From contig MTOH01000018.1 in NCBI GenBank assembly GCA_002011615.1, positions 108,931 through 172,930 on the forward strand: DNA of 64,000 bases, written 5' to 3'. How positions within the stretch are numbered: the stretch's first letter is position 1; every line of letters starts with the position of its first letter. A program made the position numbers and the translations under genes. Positions 1-8,719 of this stretch are shown piece after piece. This DNA comes from Candidatus Hydrothermus pacificus. GTDB lineage: Bacteria > Hydrothermota > Hydrothermia > Hydrothermales > Hydrothermaceae. Under the pieces are notes generated by a model. It was not told where the DNA came from. It made no database searches and saw only the letters and a list, made by a program, of their open reading frames with translations.

Positions 1-666
1 GCTTATCTTCTCGCTGATATTGCCCATATTGCAGGTCTTATAGCAGCAAAAGTCCATCCAAACCCTTTCCCTTATGCAGACATTGTCACAGGGACAACTC
101 ATAAAACATTACGAGGACCAAGAGGAGGTTTTATACTCTGTAAAAAGGACCTTGCAAAAAAGATTGATAAGGCAGTGTTTCCGGGAATGCAGGGCGGACC
201 TTTAATGCATGTAATTGCTTCAAAGGCAGTGTGTTTCAAGCAGGCAATGACCGATGAATTTAAAAAGTATGCAGAACAGATAGTAAAAAATAGCAGGATT
301 TTGGCTGAGAAGCTTAAGGAGAAGGGAGCAAGGATAGTTTCAGGAGGAACCGACAATCATCTTTCTTTAATTGACTTAAGACCTCTCAACATAACAGGTA
401 AAGAAGCTGAAGATTTACTTGGAAAAGCAGGGATTGTTGTAAACAAAAATACCATACCCTTTGATGAACAGCCACCAGCCATAACAAGTGGAATAAGAGT
501 AGGCACACCCTGTGTTACAACAAGAGGAATGAAAGAAAAGGACATGGAGAAAATTGCCAGTTTTATATATGAAGTGATAAGCAAGAGAGATGAAAACACC
601 CTCAATAAAATAAGGGAAGAAACTCTTGATTTCCTGAAGGACTTTCCTCTTTATGAAACTGTTTAA
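1..666 (+). CDS. glyA: serine hydroxymethyltransferase, 5'-truncated by window edge
   Basis: The open frame enters at base 1, so only the C-terminal 221 residues are present (the family is usually about 410-430 aa). SHMT is a PLP enzyme that interconverts serine plus tetrahydrofolate with glycine plus 5,10-methylene-THF in the cytosol. The active-site signature [14 protein letters not shown] lies at fragment residues 31-43, with the PLP-binding lysine at fragment residue 35. The FPGMQGGP segment and a C-terminal region with [16 protein letters not shown] are also typical. The following lptE-like gene starts 14 nt before this stop, so the two are probably co-transcribed and translationally coupled. 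Identity is secure; only the true start is outside the window. Confidence 0.97.
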   Translation, partial: AYLLADIAHIAGLIAAKVHPNPFPYADIVTGTTHKTLRGPRGGFILCKKDLAKKIDKAVFPGMQGGPLMHVIASKAVCFKQAMTDEFKKYAEQIVKNSRILAEKLKEKGARIVSGGTDNHLSLIDLRPLNITGKEAEDLLGKAGIVVNKNTIPFDEQPPAITSGIRVGTPCVTTRGMKEKDMEKIASFIYEVISKRDENTLNKIREETLDFLKDFPLYETV

Positions 667-1129
667 TTTGTTTTTAATTTTTCTATCCGGTTGTGTTTAT
701 TCATTTCGCGGGTTTTTCCCGAAAGAACTAAAAAAAGTGGGCGTTGAGACATTTGAAAACCATAGCACGAGATACGGTATAGAGATAAATGTGACGCAGA
801 ACTTTATAAAGGGTTTTGAGGAAGATGGTAGACTTGAAATAGTTGAACCTTCAAAGGCAAATCTGCTTATAAGGGGCAAAATCAAAAGCTTTTCTAAAAA
901 TCCTCATTCATTTGACCAGAGTGGTGCGGTTTCAGAATACAAAGTTACACTATCTGCAGATATTGAATTTATAAACAAACTAAAAGATGAAGAATTTCTA
1001 CCTGCAAAGAGTTTCAGTGGATGGGCTATATACAAAATTCCTGATGAGGATGAAGATACAGGAATTGAAAGGGCGTCAAAGGACCTGGCTGAAAAGGTAA
1101 TAACCTTTTTATTCTCATCATCATGGTGA
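653..1129 (+). CDS. lptE: LptE-like LPS-assembly lipoprotein
   Basis: This 158-residue protein has a very short hydrophobic leader ending in a lipobox L-S-G-C, with the lipidated cysteine at residue 14. A small alpha/beta domain follows ([12 protein letters not shown]...[10 protein letters not shown]...). In LptE-family proteins this layout of KKV/AV plus FEN plus VT..., followed by a 'ANLLIRGKI' strand, forms the outer-membrane lipoprotein that plugs LptD during LPS insertion. Size and architecture match the family, but LptE sequences are very divergent, so the call rests on layout rather than a strict motif. The start overlaps glyA by 14 nt and the end overlaps rlmD by 7 nt. Its presence implies an LPS-bearing outer membrane, in agreement with the polysaccharide locus downstream. 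Confidence 0.72.
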   Translation: MKLFNLFLIFLSGCVYSFRGFFPKELKKVGVETFENHSTRYGIEINVTQNFIKGFEEDGRLEIVEPSKANLLIRGKIKSFSKNPHSFDQSGAVSEYKVTLSADIEFINKLKDEEFLPAKSFSGWAIYKIPDEDEDTGIERASKDLAEKVITFLFSSSW

Positions 1130-2457
1130 AGAAAAAATTATATGAGGTAGAAATTCAAAAAATTGTTCAAAAAGGATATGGAATTGGTTTTAAAAGTAAA
1201 AAAACTTTTTTTATACCTTATGTGATTCCAGGGGAAAGAGTTCTTGTTGAGCCTGTAAGGCAAAAAAAAGATGTTGTGTTCGGAAAGGTAAAAAAATTTT
1301 TAAGAACCAATGAAAAAAGAACAGAGCCACCCTGTCCCTATTTTGGAAAATGTGGTGGGTGCCATCTTCAGATGGTCAGCTATGACATGCAATTAAAATT
1401 AAAAGAAGAAATCTTGAAAGACGCTCTATCCCACATAGGCAATATAGAAAACATCCCTGTTGAACACATTGAACCTTCAACATATCCTTTTAACTATAGA
1501 ATAAAGGCACAATTACCTCTAAAAAGGCTCAAAGGAAAAGTATATATGGGATTTTACAAACCCGATTCTCACTACATAGTGGACATAGAAGAATGTCAGA
1601 TTCAGAAAAAAACAATAAGTGAAATGATTAAAAAACTGAAAGAGATTCTCCAGGAAGAGAGAATTACAGTATATGATGAAACTAAAAAAAGAGGCAGATT
1701 AAAGCACTGTGTTATAAGATGTGATGCAGAAGAAAAAAGTGTTCTTTTAATATTTGTAACCCATTTAAGAGGATTTCCCAAAATTCTTGCTCAGAGAATA
1801 TATGAAATTGACAAAGAAAAAATTAAAGGTATAGTTGAAAATTACAATCCTGAAGAAGGTAACAGGATTTTTGGTGAAGAAATAAGAACATTGATAGGTG
1901 ATGACCATCTTTTTTATAGAATAGGCAAATATACATTCAGAGTCTCGGCCATTTCTTTTTTCCAGCTAAACCCGGAAACCGCAAAAAAAATGCTTGACTT
2001 TATACTTTCAAATTTATCAGAATATAAAGAAGGTATTGATGCGTTTTCTGGAGTAGGTTTTTTTTCAATTCCCCTTGCTGAAAGGATGAAAAAAGTGATT
2101 TCCATAGAAATATCAAAATCTTCTTATAAAGACCTGGTAAGGAACGTAAAGATAAATGAGATGATGAATGTAGAATCGGTAAACGCAGATGCGAATAAAT
2201 ACTTAGAAGAGGTTGAGAATGCCAACTTAATTCTCCTTGACCCTCCAAGAAAAGGGCTTGAAAAAGAAATTTTTAAAAATATAAAAAGGATTTCTCCTGA
2301 AAAGATAGTATACGTTTCATGCAATCCTCAAACTATGGCAAAGGACATTGAAATATTTTATAAGGATTTAAATTATGATATAGAAGTTTTAAAACCCTTT
2401 GACTTTTTCCCTCAAACCCATCATATTGAAGTTTGCTCTATTTTGAAAAAAAGATGA
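1123..2457 (+). CDS. rlmD: 23S rRNA (uracil-5-)-methyltransferase, RlmD/RumA family
   Basis: This 444-residue enzyme belongs to the SAM-dependent RNA m5U methyltransferases. A TRAM domain occupies about residues 5-62. A 4Fe-4S ligand set follows: Cys71, Cys77 and Cys80 in PCPYFGKCGGC, and Cys158 in EECQ. The Rossmann SAM motif DAFSGVG is at 305-311, DPPRKG at 373-378, and the catalytic cysteine in YVSCNP is Cys400. The C-terminal QTHHIE near 431-436 is also diagnostic. RlmD, RlmC and TrmA-type members cannot be separated with certainty by eye; the complete Fe-S set favours the RlmD/RlmCD type. It overlaps the lptE-like gene by 7 nt, and its stop shares an ATGA with the recJ start. Confidence 0.9.
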   Translation: MVKKKLYEVEIQKIVQKGYGIGFKSKKTFFIPYVIPGERVLVEPVRQKKDVVFGKVKKFLRTNEKRTEPPCPYFGKCGGCHLQMVSYDMQLKLKEEILKDALSHIGNIENIPVEHIEPSTYPFNYRIKAQLPLKRLKGKVYMGFYKPDSHYIVDIEECQIQKKTISEMIKKLKEILQEERITVYDETKKRGRLKHCVIRCDAEEKSVLLIFVTHLRGFPKILAQRIYEIDKEKIKGIVENYNPEEGNRIFGEEIRTLIGDDHLFYRIGKYTFRVSAISFFQLNPETAKKMLDFILSNLSEYKEGIDAFSGVGFFSIPLAERMKKVISIEISKSSYKDLVRNVKINEMMNVESVNADANKYLEEVENANLILLDPPRKGLEKEIFKNIKRISPEKIVYVSCNPQTMAKDIEIFYKDLNYDIEVLKPFDFFPQTHHIEVCSILKKR

Positions 2458-4073
2458 GATGGGTTTTAAGAGAAAAGGACAAGCATAGAAATATACCTCT
2501 TTTAGAGAGAATACTGAGGGTAAGGGGTTTTGAAAGAAAAGAAATAGAAAGATTTTTAAACCCTTCTCTCTCCCATCTTTACTCTCCTTTCCTTTTTGAA
2601 GATATGCAAAAAGCAGTTAAAAGGATAATCAAAGAGATTGAAATCCGGGGGAAAATTGGTATTTTTGGAGATTATGATGCTGATGGAGTTTGCGCAAGTT
2701 CTTTTTTGTTCAGAAAATTCAGGGAGCTGGGAATAAAACCTGTTGCCTACATCCCATCAAGGTTAAAGGAAGGGTATGGGATTTCAAAAAAGGGACTTGA
2801 ACTTTTAAAGAAAAGAGGGGTTAATCTTGTAATATCTGTTGATTGTGGAATTTCTGCAATTGAAGAGGTCATGTATGCCAGAAAACTCGGTATGGATGTT
2901 ATAGTAACTGACCATCATGAACCAAAGAGAACATTTCCTCCTGCTTTTGCGATCATAAATCCCAAGAGTTCAAAGCATTATCCCTTTAAATATCTTTCTG
3001 GTGCAGGAGTAGCCTTTAAACTGATGGAGGCAATATACGAAAGGCTGAAATTTGATAAAAAGGAGCTCTACTGGGACCTTGATTTAATAGCCATAGGAAC
3101 AATTGCTGACCAGGTTCCTCTTGTTGAGGAAAACAGAGTATTCGCTCATTTCGGGTTAAGGGTTATTGAGAATACAAAAAAAGCAGGAATAAAGGCAATC
3201 AAAAAATCAAGCAGTATAAAAAACAGGGTTACTTCCTGGCATGTGAATTTTATAATTGCACCCAGGCTCAATGCTTCTGGCAGAATGGAACATGCCAGAA
3301 AATCTGCTGAACTCTTAATAACAAAGGATGGAGATATAGCTATGAACATTGCAGAATATCTTGAAGAAAAGAACAAATTGAGGCAGAATATTCAGGATAT
3401 GATATATTCAGAGGCCAGGAAATTAACAAAAGAAGATGACTCTGTCCATGTACTTGCAAGTAAAGAATGGCACGAAGGAGTTGTTGGAATAGTTGCATCA
3501 AAAATACTTGATAAAACAGGTAAACCAGCTTTTTTATTTGTAATAGAGGATGGAATTGCAAAAGGTTCTGCAAGGAGTATTCCTGAATTTGACTTAATAA
3601 AAGCTCTTGAAAAATGTGAGGACCTGTTCATAGAATACGGAGGACATAAACTCGCAGCAGGTGTAAAATTAAAGGAAAATAATCTGGAAAAATTTAGAAA
3701 AAGGATAAATGAAATAGCAGGGAAAATACTGAATGAAGAAAAGCTTGAAAGAAAAATATATATTGATGTAAAAACTGATCTGGATATTCTTCTTAAAGAG
3801 GGAAACGAAATTCTCGAAAAACTTTCTCCTTTTGGTGAAGGCAACCCGGAACCTGTTTTCTTGATAGAAAATTTAACAGTGCTTTCAAAGCCGGAAAAGA
3901 AAAATAAAAAAATAAATTTCTACACCGGTGATGAAAAATGTTTTATAAAAGGCTATTATGAAAATGATAATTCTTTGACACTACAGATTGGCGATAGAAT
4001 AGATGCTGTTTGTGAATTCCGTATAATAAAAGGAGAAAAAACTTTAAAAATTATTGATTTTAAAATAAGGTAA
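2454..4073 (+). CDS. recJ: single-stranded-DNA-specific 5'-3' exonuclease RecJ
   Basis: DHH-family nuclease that resects 5' ends in recombination and mismatch repair. I chose the ATG at 2454 (539 aa, MRWVLREKDK...) because it forms an ATGA overlap with the rlmD stop; an in-frame start at 2433 would add seven residues. Motif I GDYDADG is at 72-78, SVDCGIS near 128-134, the DHH triad at 153-155, and the DHHA1 signature GGHKLAAG starts at 395. A C-terminal OB-like region with PFGEGNPEP completes the usual RecJ order, and length is normal for the family. It is the last gene of the glyA-lptE-rlmD-recJ run and faces thiL across about 110 nt. Confidence 0.95.
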   Translation: MRWVLREKDKHRNIPLLERILRVRGFERKEIERFLNPSLSHLYSPFLFEDMQKAVKRIIKEIEIRGKIGIFGDYDADGVCASSFLFRKFRELGIKPVAYIPSRLKEGYGISKKGLELLKKRGVNLVISVDCGISAIEEVMYARKLGMDVIVTDHHEPKRTFPPAFAIINPKSSKHYPFKYLSGAGVAFKLMEAIYERLKFDKKELYWDLDLIAIGTIADQVPLVEENRVFAHFGLRVIENTKKAGIKAIKKSSSIKNRVTSWHVNFIIAPRLNASGRMEHARKSAELLITKDGDIAMNIAEYLEEKNKLRQNIQDMIYSEARKLTKEDDSVHVLASKEWHEGVVGIVASKILDKTGKPAFLFVIEDGIAKGSARSIPEFDLIKALEKCEDLFIEYGGHKLAAGVKLKENNLEKFRKRINEIAGKILNEEKLERKIYIDVKTDLDILLKEGNEILEKLSPFGEGNPEPVFLIENLTVLSKPEKKNKKINFYTGDEKCFIKGYYENDNSLTLQIGDRIDAVCEFRIIKGEKTLKIIDFKIR

Positions 4074-4184
4074 ACTTTTTATCAACCAATTGTCAACCAA
4101 TCTGAAGCAGACCTTAAAAAATATCTCCGGTCATAAATCTGCGTGAACATGAGGAATTAAATTAAAGGAGTTTTTATTATGAAT

Positions 4185-5165
4185 CTATTTTTTTTCGAAG
4201 TAATCATAGCCACCGGGCTTTAAAGGAGATAATCTCTGGTCAATTTTTTTTATATAAACACCTTCCCCATCTTCCACTTTTCCAATTACGGTGATCTTTA
4301 AATTTCTATAGTTTTTTATCCTCTCATACTCTTTCTCAGATAAGGTAAATATCAGTTCATACTCCTCACCCGAGTTAATCACATACTCGTAAACTTCTTT
4401 TATACCCGCATCAAATACTTCTTTTGCCGCAGGAACTTTTTCTTCCTCAATTACTATCTTCACACCACTTTCAACCGCTATATGCCTCAAATCTTTTGAA
4501 AGACCATCAGATAGGTCTATCATTGAATTTATCCTGGTTATCTCAAGAATCTCCCTGATCTCTTTCAGATGAATTTCAGGATTGTAAAATTTTTTAAGTG
4601 CCTTTCTCTTTACTTTTTCCTGAACATCTATCTTAGTCTCCAGTATATCCACAGCAAGCCTTGAAAGCCCGATTTCACCCGTCATGCAAACAAGGTCACC
4701 TTCTCTTGCTCCGCTCCTCAGTGTCAGGTATATTTTTTCCACTTCACCAAGAACAAAAACATCTACAATTGTTTTACCCTCATAAAGGGTCAAATCACCC
4801 CCTGATATCGCAAAGTTATATTTACTGGCAACTTCTTTAAGACCTTCATAAAAATCTTTCAAGTTTTTTTCGATATTTTCACCGGATATTTTTAGATTAA
4901 CATTTGCACATACAGGGTAACCACCGCAGGCAACCACATCGGATATTCCTCTCAAAAGAGCCTTTCTTGCAATTTCATAAGGGTTCATCCATCCTTTTCT
5001 GAAATGAATGTCCTCACATAAAGAATCAGAAGTTAAAAGGATATATTTATTTTCCAGAGGCAGAGCCACAGCAGAGTCATCTCCTATTCCTATTAAGATT
5101 CTCGGACTTTTAATCTCACCTTTTTTTAAAAATTTTATGAATTCAAATTCATTTTTCATTTTCAA
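4185..5165 (-). CDS. thiL: thiamine-monophosphate kinase
   Basis: ThiL phosphorylates thiamine monophosphate to thiamine diphosphate using ATP. The 326-residue protein has the PurM/ThiL-fold signatures: GIGDDSAV at 26-33, SDSLCEDIHF at 46-55, the ALLRGISDVVACGG helix from residue 69, an internal SGGDLT, and SMIDLSDGLSKDL in the second half. Length is normal for the family. The start overlaps the 3' end of the M28 peptidase gene by 17 nt, so it is the terminal gene of the hup-der-plsY operon. No other thiamine genes are in the window. Confidence 0.95.
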   Translation of the reverse strand: MKMKNEFEFIKFLKKGEIKSPRILIGIGDDSAVALPLENKYILLTSDSLCEDIHFRKGWMNPYEIARKALLRGISDVVACGGYPVCANVNLKISGENIEKNLKDFYEGLKEVASKYNFAISGGDLTLYEGKTIVDVFVLGEVEKIYLTLRSGAREGDLVCMTGEIGLSRLAVDILETKIDVQEKVKRKALKKFYNPEIHLKEIREILEITRINSMIDLSDGLSKDLRHIAVESGVKIVIEEEKVPAAKEVFDAGIKEVYEYVINSGEEYELIFTLSEKEYERIKNYRNLKITVIGKVEDGEGVYIKKIDQRLSPLKPGGYDYFEKK

Positions 5166-5916
5166 ACCATTTTAAAAATAAAAGAATTAATCTGCCCACT
5201 TCCTCAAGAGACTCCTTTGAACACTTATCAATATCATCCCCAGTTGTGTGCCAGAAAGGATAATCAAAATCTATTAAAAGGACTGTTCTGACTCCTTTTT
5301 TGTTCAGCGGAATGTGGTCATCAATAATTTCATACTTTGGAAAGAGAAAAAAACTCTTTAAATTATTAATATATGCAATCTCAAAAATTTTTCTTGTAAT
5401 ATAAGGGGCGTATTTTAAAGAATTGATCTCCTGATACACACCCAGGTGTTTATCTCCTATCATATCCACTACTATACCAAAGTAATACTCTGTCGGGTTC
5501 ATATGGTCAGAGAAGTATTTTGAACCATAAAGAGGTGCATTACCAAAATCCTCTCCATCAAAAAATACCACCTGGATTGCAAAGTTAAAAACCTTTAAAG
5601 AATCTAAAAGAGCCAGTAAAACAGCTGTGCCTGAACCAGAATCATTTGCACCGGGGATTCCCGGATAAGTATCGTAATGAGTACCAAGCAAAACTTTTTT
5701 CCCCTCCCCATAAGTTCCTATAATATTGAAAAACTCAGTATCCTCTTTTTTAAACTTCTGAATTTCTACATCAAAACCTTTGTTTTTTAGAACATTTTCT
5801 ATGTAATTTCTACACTTCTTATGTGCCTCTGTCCCCGGTTCTCTCGAACCAAATGAAGTAATTTTTTGCAATTGATAAAAGGCATTATCTCCCAAGGAGA
5901 TTATTATAAAAAACAC
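5149..5916 (-). CDS. M28-family metallopeptidase / glutaminyl-cyclase-like protein
   Basis: This 255-residue protein is a zinc aminopeptidase-fold hydrolase. Visible metal ligands are His80 (GTHYDT), Asp92 (GANDSGSG), the FFDGED pair at 122-123 with Glu122 as likely catalytic acid, Asp151 (VVDMIGD) and His223 (FWHTTGDD). The SREPGTEAH and DDHIPL segments resemble bacterial glutaminyl-peptide cyclotransferases, which share this fold, so peptidase and cyclase activities cannot be separated here. The start is a GTG at 5914-5916, 5 nt after the plsY stop. The hydrophobic N-terminus is only about eight residues, a very short or degenerate export signal. The end overlaps thiL by 17 nt. Confidence 0.85.
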   Translation of the reverse strand: MFFIIISLGDNAFYQLQKITSFGSREPGTEAHKKCRNYIENVLKNKGFDVEIQKFKKEDTEFFNIIGTYGEGKKVLLGTHYDTYPGIPGANDSGSGTAVLLALLDSLKVFNFAIQVVFFDGEDFGNAPLYGSKYFSDHMNPTEYYFGIVVDMIGDKHLGVYQEINSLKYAPYITRKIFEIAYINNLKSFFLFPKYEIIDDHIPLNKKGVRTVLLIDFDYPFWHTTGDDIDKCSKESLEEVGRLILLFLKWFENEK

Positions 5917-5921
5917 CAGAG

Positions 5922-6494
5922 CTAGCCCCTGAATTTGCTTTCCTCCCCTTTTAAAAGTCTCTTTATGTTTTCTCTATGCAGGAACACAATCAGAAAAAAC
6001 ACAAAAAGTGTAAGGATTTTAAAGTACAGAGGATATTTTAATATCCCTGTGACAATTACAAGGGCAAGAACAGCACTCATCGAGCCTACAGAGACTATTC
6101 TGGTAATTAGAATAACAAGGAAGAATGTTAAAAAAGAAATTAAAAAGGGGAAAGGAGTTAATATAATATAGGCTCCAAACATTGTTGATACACTTTTACC
6201 TCCCCTGAATTTTAAAAATGGTGTTGTCGCATGACCGAGAATCGCCATAAATCCTGTTAATGATGCAATTAAAAATCCGCAAAACTTAAGAGCGAAAAGA
6301 GTGGGTATTAAAGATTTTGAGACATCAAGAACCGCTGTGAGCAAACCAAGTTTTTTATTGAATCTGAAAACATTTGTCGCTCCTATATTCCCGCTTCCAA
6401 AATTTCTTATATCATTTCCCTTTGATTTCACAAAAATATAACCAAAGGGTATTGCTCCACATATATAGCCTATAACCGGAAATAAAAATTTCAT
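5922..6494 (-). CDS. plsY: glycerol-3-phosphate acyltransferase PlsY
   Basis: PlsY is an inner-membrane acyltransferase that makes lysophosphatidic acid from acyl-phosphate and glycerol-3-phosphate. The 190-residue protein has five or so hydrophobic segments and the family motifs SGNIGATN at 34-41 and KFRGGK at 95-100. It overlaps der by 4 nt and precedes the M28 gene by 5 nt. Acyl-phosphate comes either from PlsX, which is not in this window, or from fatty acid kinase. A FakB/FakA pair near 28-30 kb offers a possible local source. Confidence 0.96.
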   Translation of the reverse strand: MKFLFPVIGYICGAIPFGYIFVKSKGNDIRNFGSGNIGATNVFRFNKKLGLLTAVLDVSKSLIPTLFALKFCGFLIASLTGFMAILGHATTPFLKFRGGKSVSTMFGAYIILTPFPFLISFLTFFLVILITRIVSVGSMSAVLALVIVTGILKYPLYFKILTLFVFFLIVFLHRENIKRLLKGEESKFRG

Positions 6495-7759
6495 TTTCTC
6501 TTATATTTATTTATTATTTTAACAGGACATCCAAAAAGTAAAAATTTTTCTCTCAATTTGTTCATCAGAAAATTTATATATTCTACTCCAAGTTTCTCTT
6601 TTGTTTCAATTAAAAACCTGTGAGGGAATCTTCCTGCATGATAGAATCTATAAACAAATGTGGAGGGTGAGTTCAGTTTGAAAACTTCTTCAATAAACTC
6701 CTGAATTTCTTTCTTTTTAAATTCTCTTCTCATATTCTTATAAACATTTCTTACCACATCTTCCACCACTTCAATTCCTTCTCCTTTAAGAGCCGAAACG
6801 AGCAATCTGGGATAAAACCTCGCAGGTGGAAATACTCTGTCAAAATTTTCAAATAAAATTCTTTTTTCATCCTTCTTCAGCAGGTCTATTTTATTTATTA
6901 TTACCACAATACCTCTTCCTTCCTCTTCCAGCAATGAAAATATTTTCTTATCCATCTTTGTAAGTGGTTCACTGGCATCAATTAGTAACATGGCACAATC
7001 TGCCCATTTTATTGACCTGAAAGTCTTTAAATAGGAGTAATATTCTATTTCATCTTTATACTTTCTCTTTATTCCTGCGGTATCTATAAAAATAAAGTCT
7101 TCTTTTATCTTCTCTATAGCGTCTCTTGTTGTTCCTGGTAGAGGAGTAACTATTGACTTTTCCTCTCCAACAAGTAGATTAAAAAGAGATGATTTCCCAA
7201 CATTCGGTCTTCCTGCTATTATAACCTTGATTCTCGATTTTTCATCCTCTTTCAAGGCCACACCTGTTAAATCCACTATTCTCTCAATAAGAGCATCAAT
7301 TCCTCTTTTATGCTCAGCTGATATAAAAAATATCTCAGAAAGTCCTGCTCTGTAAAATTCCTCATAGGGATATCTTTTTAAAGAATCAATTTTGTTGACT
7401 ACTCCTATTACAGGTTTTCCTTCTTTTCTCAATTTTTCAAGAATTTCTTTGTCATAAGGAGTAAAACCTTCCTTTGCATCCATAACAAATAAGAACAAAT
7501 CCGCTCTTTTAAAAATCTCGTATACCTTTTTGTGCACTTCTTTTTTTAAAATATCTTCTGAAAAAAGCCCTCCTGTATCTGCTATTAAAAAGGTCTTTTC
7601 ATAATAGTTCACGGGCTTTTCAACTGTATCTCTTGTAATGCCCGGTCTCTGATCAACTATTGACAGGCTCTTTCTTACAATGCGATTAAAAAGAGTGGAT
7701 TTACCCACATTAACCCTGCCTACAAGAACAACAAGTGGAATCTTATCTTCTTTTTGCAT
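6491..7759 (-). CDS. der: ribosome-associated tandem GTPase Der (EngA)
   Basis: Essential GTPase of 50S subunit assembly with two G domains and a KH-like C-terminal domain. The first P-loop is GRVNVGKS at 14-21 and the second GRPNVGKS at 183-190. DTGG (61-64) and DTAG (226-229) are the G3 motifs, and NKID occurs in both domains (122-125 and again in domain 2). The KH-like domain fills roughly residues 345-422. The first P-loop has valine where the family nearly always has proline; this is a mild variation that keeps GKS. It overlaps the upstream membrane ORF by 17 nt and plsY by 4 nt. Confidence 0.97.
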   Translation of the reverse strand: MQKEDKIPLVVLVGRVNVGKSTLFNRIVRKSLSIVDQRPGITRDTVEKPVNYYEKTFLIADTGGLFSEDILKKEVHKKVYEIFKRADLFLFVMDAKEGFTPYDKEILEKLRKEGKPVIGVVNKIDSLKRYPYEEFYRAGLSEIFFISAEHKRGIDALIERIVDLTGVALKEDEKSRIKVIIAGRPNVGKSSLFNLLVGEEKSIVTPLPGTTRDAIEKIKEDFIFIDTAGIKRKYKDEIEYYSYLKTFRSIKWADCAMLLIDASEPLTKMDKKIFSLLEEEGRGIVVIINKIDLLKKDEKRILFENFDRVFPPARFYPRLLVSALKGEGIEVVEDVVRNVYKNMRREFKKKEIQEFIEEVFKLNSPSTFVYRFYHAGRFPHRFLIETKEKLGVEYINFLMNKLREKFLLFGCPVKIINKYKRK

Positions 7760-8111
7760 AAAAGGGGAATATTATCTCAAAAATATAAACAGGTAAAATA
7801 TAATATTTTAAATTATAAAGGGAAGTATTTAAAATTATAAAAATAATTGCGAGAAAGGATAGGCTGAAAACATGGAACAGATTTTTTATATCCTGTGATT
7901 CTCCGAGCAAATACATTATTTTTTCTCTTGTGGTATATAAAAATCCAGGATATAAATAGAACAAAAATAAAAGAATGAAGGATAGAAAAAATAGAACTGC
8001 CTGAACAACTCTTGAAAAATTAACTGTGTGAATAAAAAATATAAAAAGAAAAGTATAAAAAGAAACTGGAATTAAAAAAAATATCAAATAATAAATTAAA
8101 AATCTTTTCAT
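7743..8111 (-). CDS. small multi-pass membrane protein, unrecognised
   Basis: The 122-residue product is almost entirely hydrophobic, with four predicted membrane spans (about 5-27, 38-56, 80-97 and 101-117) and a positively charged ARKR-like tail (FYAKRR). I do not recognise a family. It lies between hup and der, overlapping der by 17 nt, which argues that it is a real, co-translated gene. Its ATG sits directly after a GC-rich palindrome (CCCCGGGG) found also in the hup 5' leader. There is no good Shine-Dalgarno sequence, since the palindrome occupies that position. Confidence 0.6.
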   Translation of the reverse strand: MKRFLIYYLIFFLIPVSFYTFLFIFFIHTVNFSRVVQAVLFFLSFILLFLFYLYPGFLYTTREKIMYLLGESQDIKNLFHVFSLSFLAIIFIILNTSLYNLKYYILPVYIFEIIFPFYAKRR

Positions 8112-8124
8112 TTGCCCCGGGGAT
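8111..8124. repeat. GC-rich palindrome, copy 2 of inverted repeat flanking hup
   Basis: On the plus strand the 14 bases read TTTGCCCCGGGGAT. On the transcribed (minus) strand the element falls 9-10 nt after the hup stop and ends at the start codon of the small membrane ORF. It is the inverse complement of the copy at 8441-8455 except for one extra G there. CCCCGGGG is itself palindromic. The repeat stands out strongly in DNA that is otherwise about two-thirds A+T. Confidence 0.6.
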
Positions 8125-8133
8125 TAAAAATCT

Positions 8134-8406
8134 TTAACCAACGAGTTTTCTGAGTTCTGAAGCAGGTCTGAATGCAGGAACTTTCTTGGAGGGAATCTTT
8201 ATAACTTCACCGGTTCTTGGATTTCTTCCCTTTCTTGCCTTTCTTTTTCTCACTGCAAAAGTTCCAAATCCAACCAGCCTTACATCCTTACCTTTTTTTA
8301 AAGATGCTTTAACAGCCCCTATAAATGCATCAAGGGCTGCTGCTGAATCTTTCTTTGTTAAACCTGTCTTTTTTGCAATTGCTTCAACGAGCTGTTGTTT
8401 GTTCAT
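8134..8406 (-). CDS. hup: HU-family DNA-binding protein
   Basis: This 90-residue histone-like protein is the length of classical HU. The dimer that bends and compacts DNA is recognisable from the helical N-terminus (MNKQQLVEAIAKKTGLTKKD), GFGTF at 46-50, and the DNA-binding arm GRNPRTGE at 60-67 with the intercalating proline. An excellent Shine-Dalgarno (AAAGGAGG) precedes the ATG. It is the first gene of the minus-strand run to thiL and has its own near-perfect promoter (see 8486-8514). The gene is bracketed by an inverted GC-rich repeat. Confidence 0.97.
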   Translation of the reverse strand: MNKQQLVEAIAKKTGLTKKDSAAALDAFIGAVKASLKKGKDVRLVGFGTFAVRKRKARKGRNPRTGEVIKIPSKKVPAFRPASELRKLVG

Positions 8407-8440
8407 AATTTACCTCCTTTTTAAATTCCTAAAATTTAAC

Positions 8441-8455
8441 CATCCCCCGGGGCAA
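8441..8455. repeat. GC-rich palindrome, copy 1, in hup 5' leader
   Basis: On the minus strand the leader reads TTTGCCCCGGGGGAT about 25-30 nt into the predicted transcript and about 35 nt before the hup start. It could form a short hairpin on its own. It could also pair with the copy at 8111-8124, enclosing the whole hup coding region. Function is not known. Confidence 0.6.
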
Positions 8456-8485
8456 ACTTGTATTTTCAAAGATTTTCTAATATAA

Positions 8486-8514
8486 ATTATATGGGATTTT
8501 CAGGAATTTGTCAA
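8486..8514 (-). promoter_or_regulatory. consensus sigma-70-type promoter of hup
   Basis: On the minus strand TTGACA (8514-8509) is followed by 17 nt and TATAAT (8491-8486). Both boxes match the consensus perfectly with optimal spacing. Predicted transcription start is near 8479, giving a leader of about 73 nt that contains the CCCCGGGG palindrome and the AAAGGAGG site. This is the strongest promoter in the window, as expected for an abundant nucleoid protein. Confidence 0.85.
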
Positions 8515-8719
8515 GGGGTATTTATTGTATATCAAGGCTTAAAGAAATTGTGTTTTTTGAATACCCCATCTGTCAAGCCATTAAACTTATACATATAAAA
8601 CAATTGTGCCACAAAGATTTTAAGATAAAACTTGATGAAATTCTTTAAAATTTCTAACGGGGCTGTTAAAATTAAATTTTTTGTTAAATAAATTGAACAA
8701 TATGTTAATTTTATTGAAT
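8515..8719. other. intergenic region without recognisable gene
   Basis: This AT-rich spacer lies between the hup promoter and the dprA stop. I see no open frame of credible length, tRNA-like fold or stable GC-rich hairpin followed by a T-run. The 3' end of the rsmD-dprA transcript must fall here, but no intrinsic terminator is obvious. Confidence 0.4.

Noticed and set aside
3392-3844. 150-codon minus-strand frame opposite recJ
   Set aside because: Antisense shadow of recJ, rich in Ser/Phe as expected from the complementary A-rich codons.
4176-4226. Plus-strand 14-codon frame with AAAGGAG before ATG 4179
   Set aside because: It is short and lies antisense over the end of thiL; the ribosome-site match is likely chance in A/G-rich sequence.
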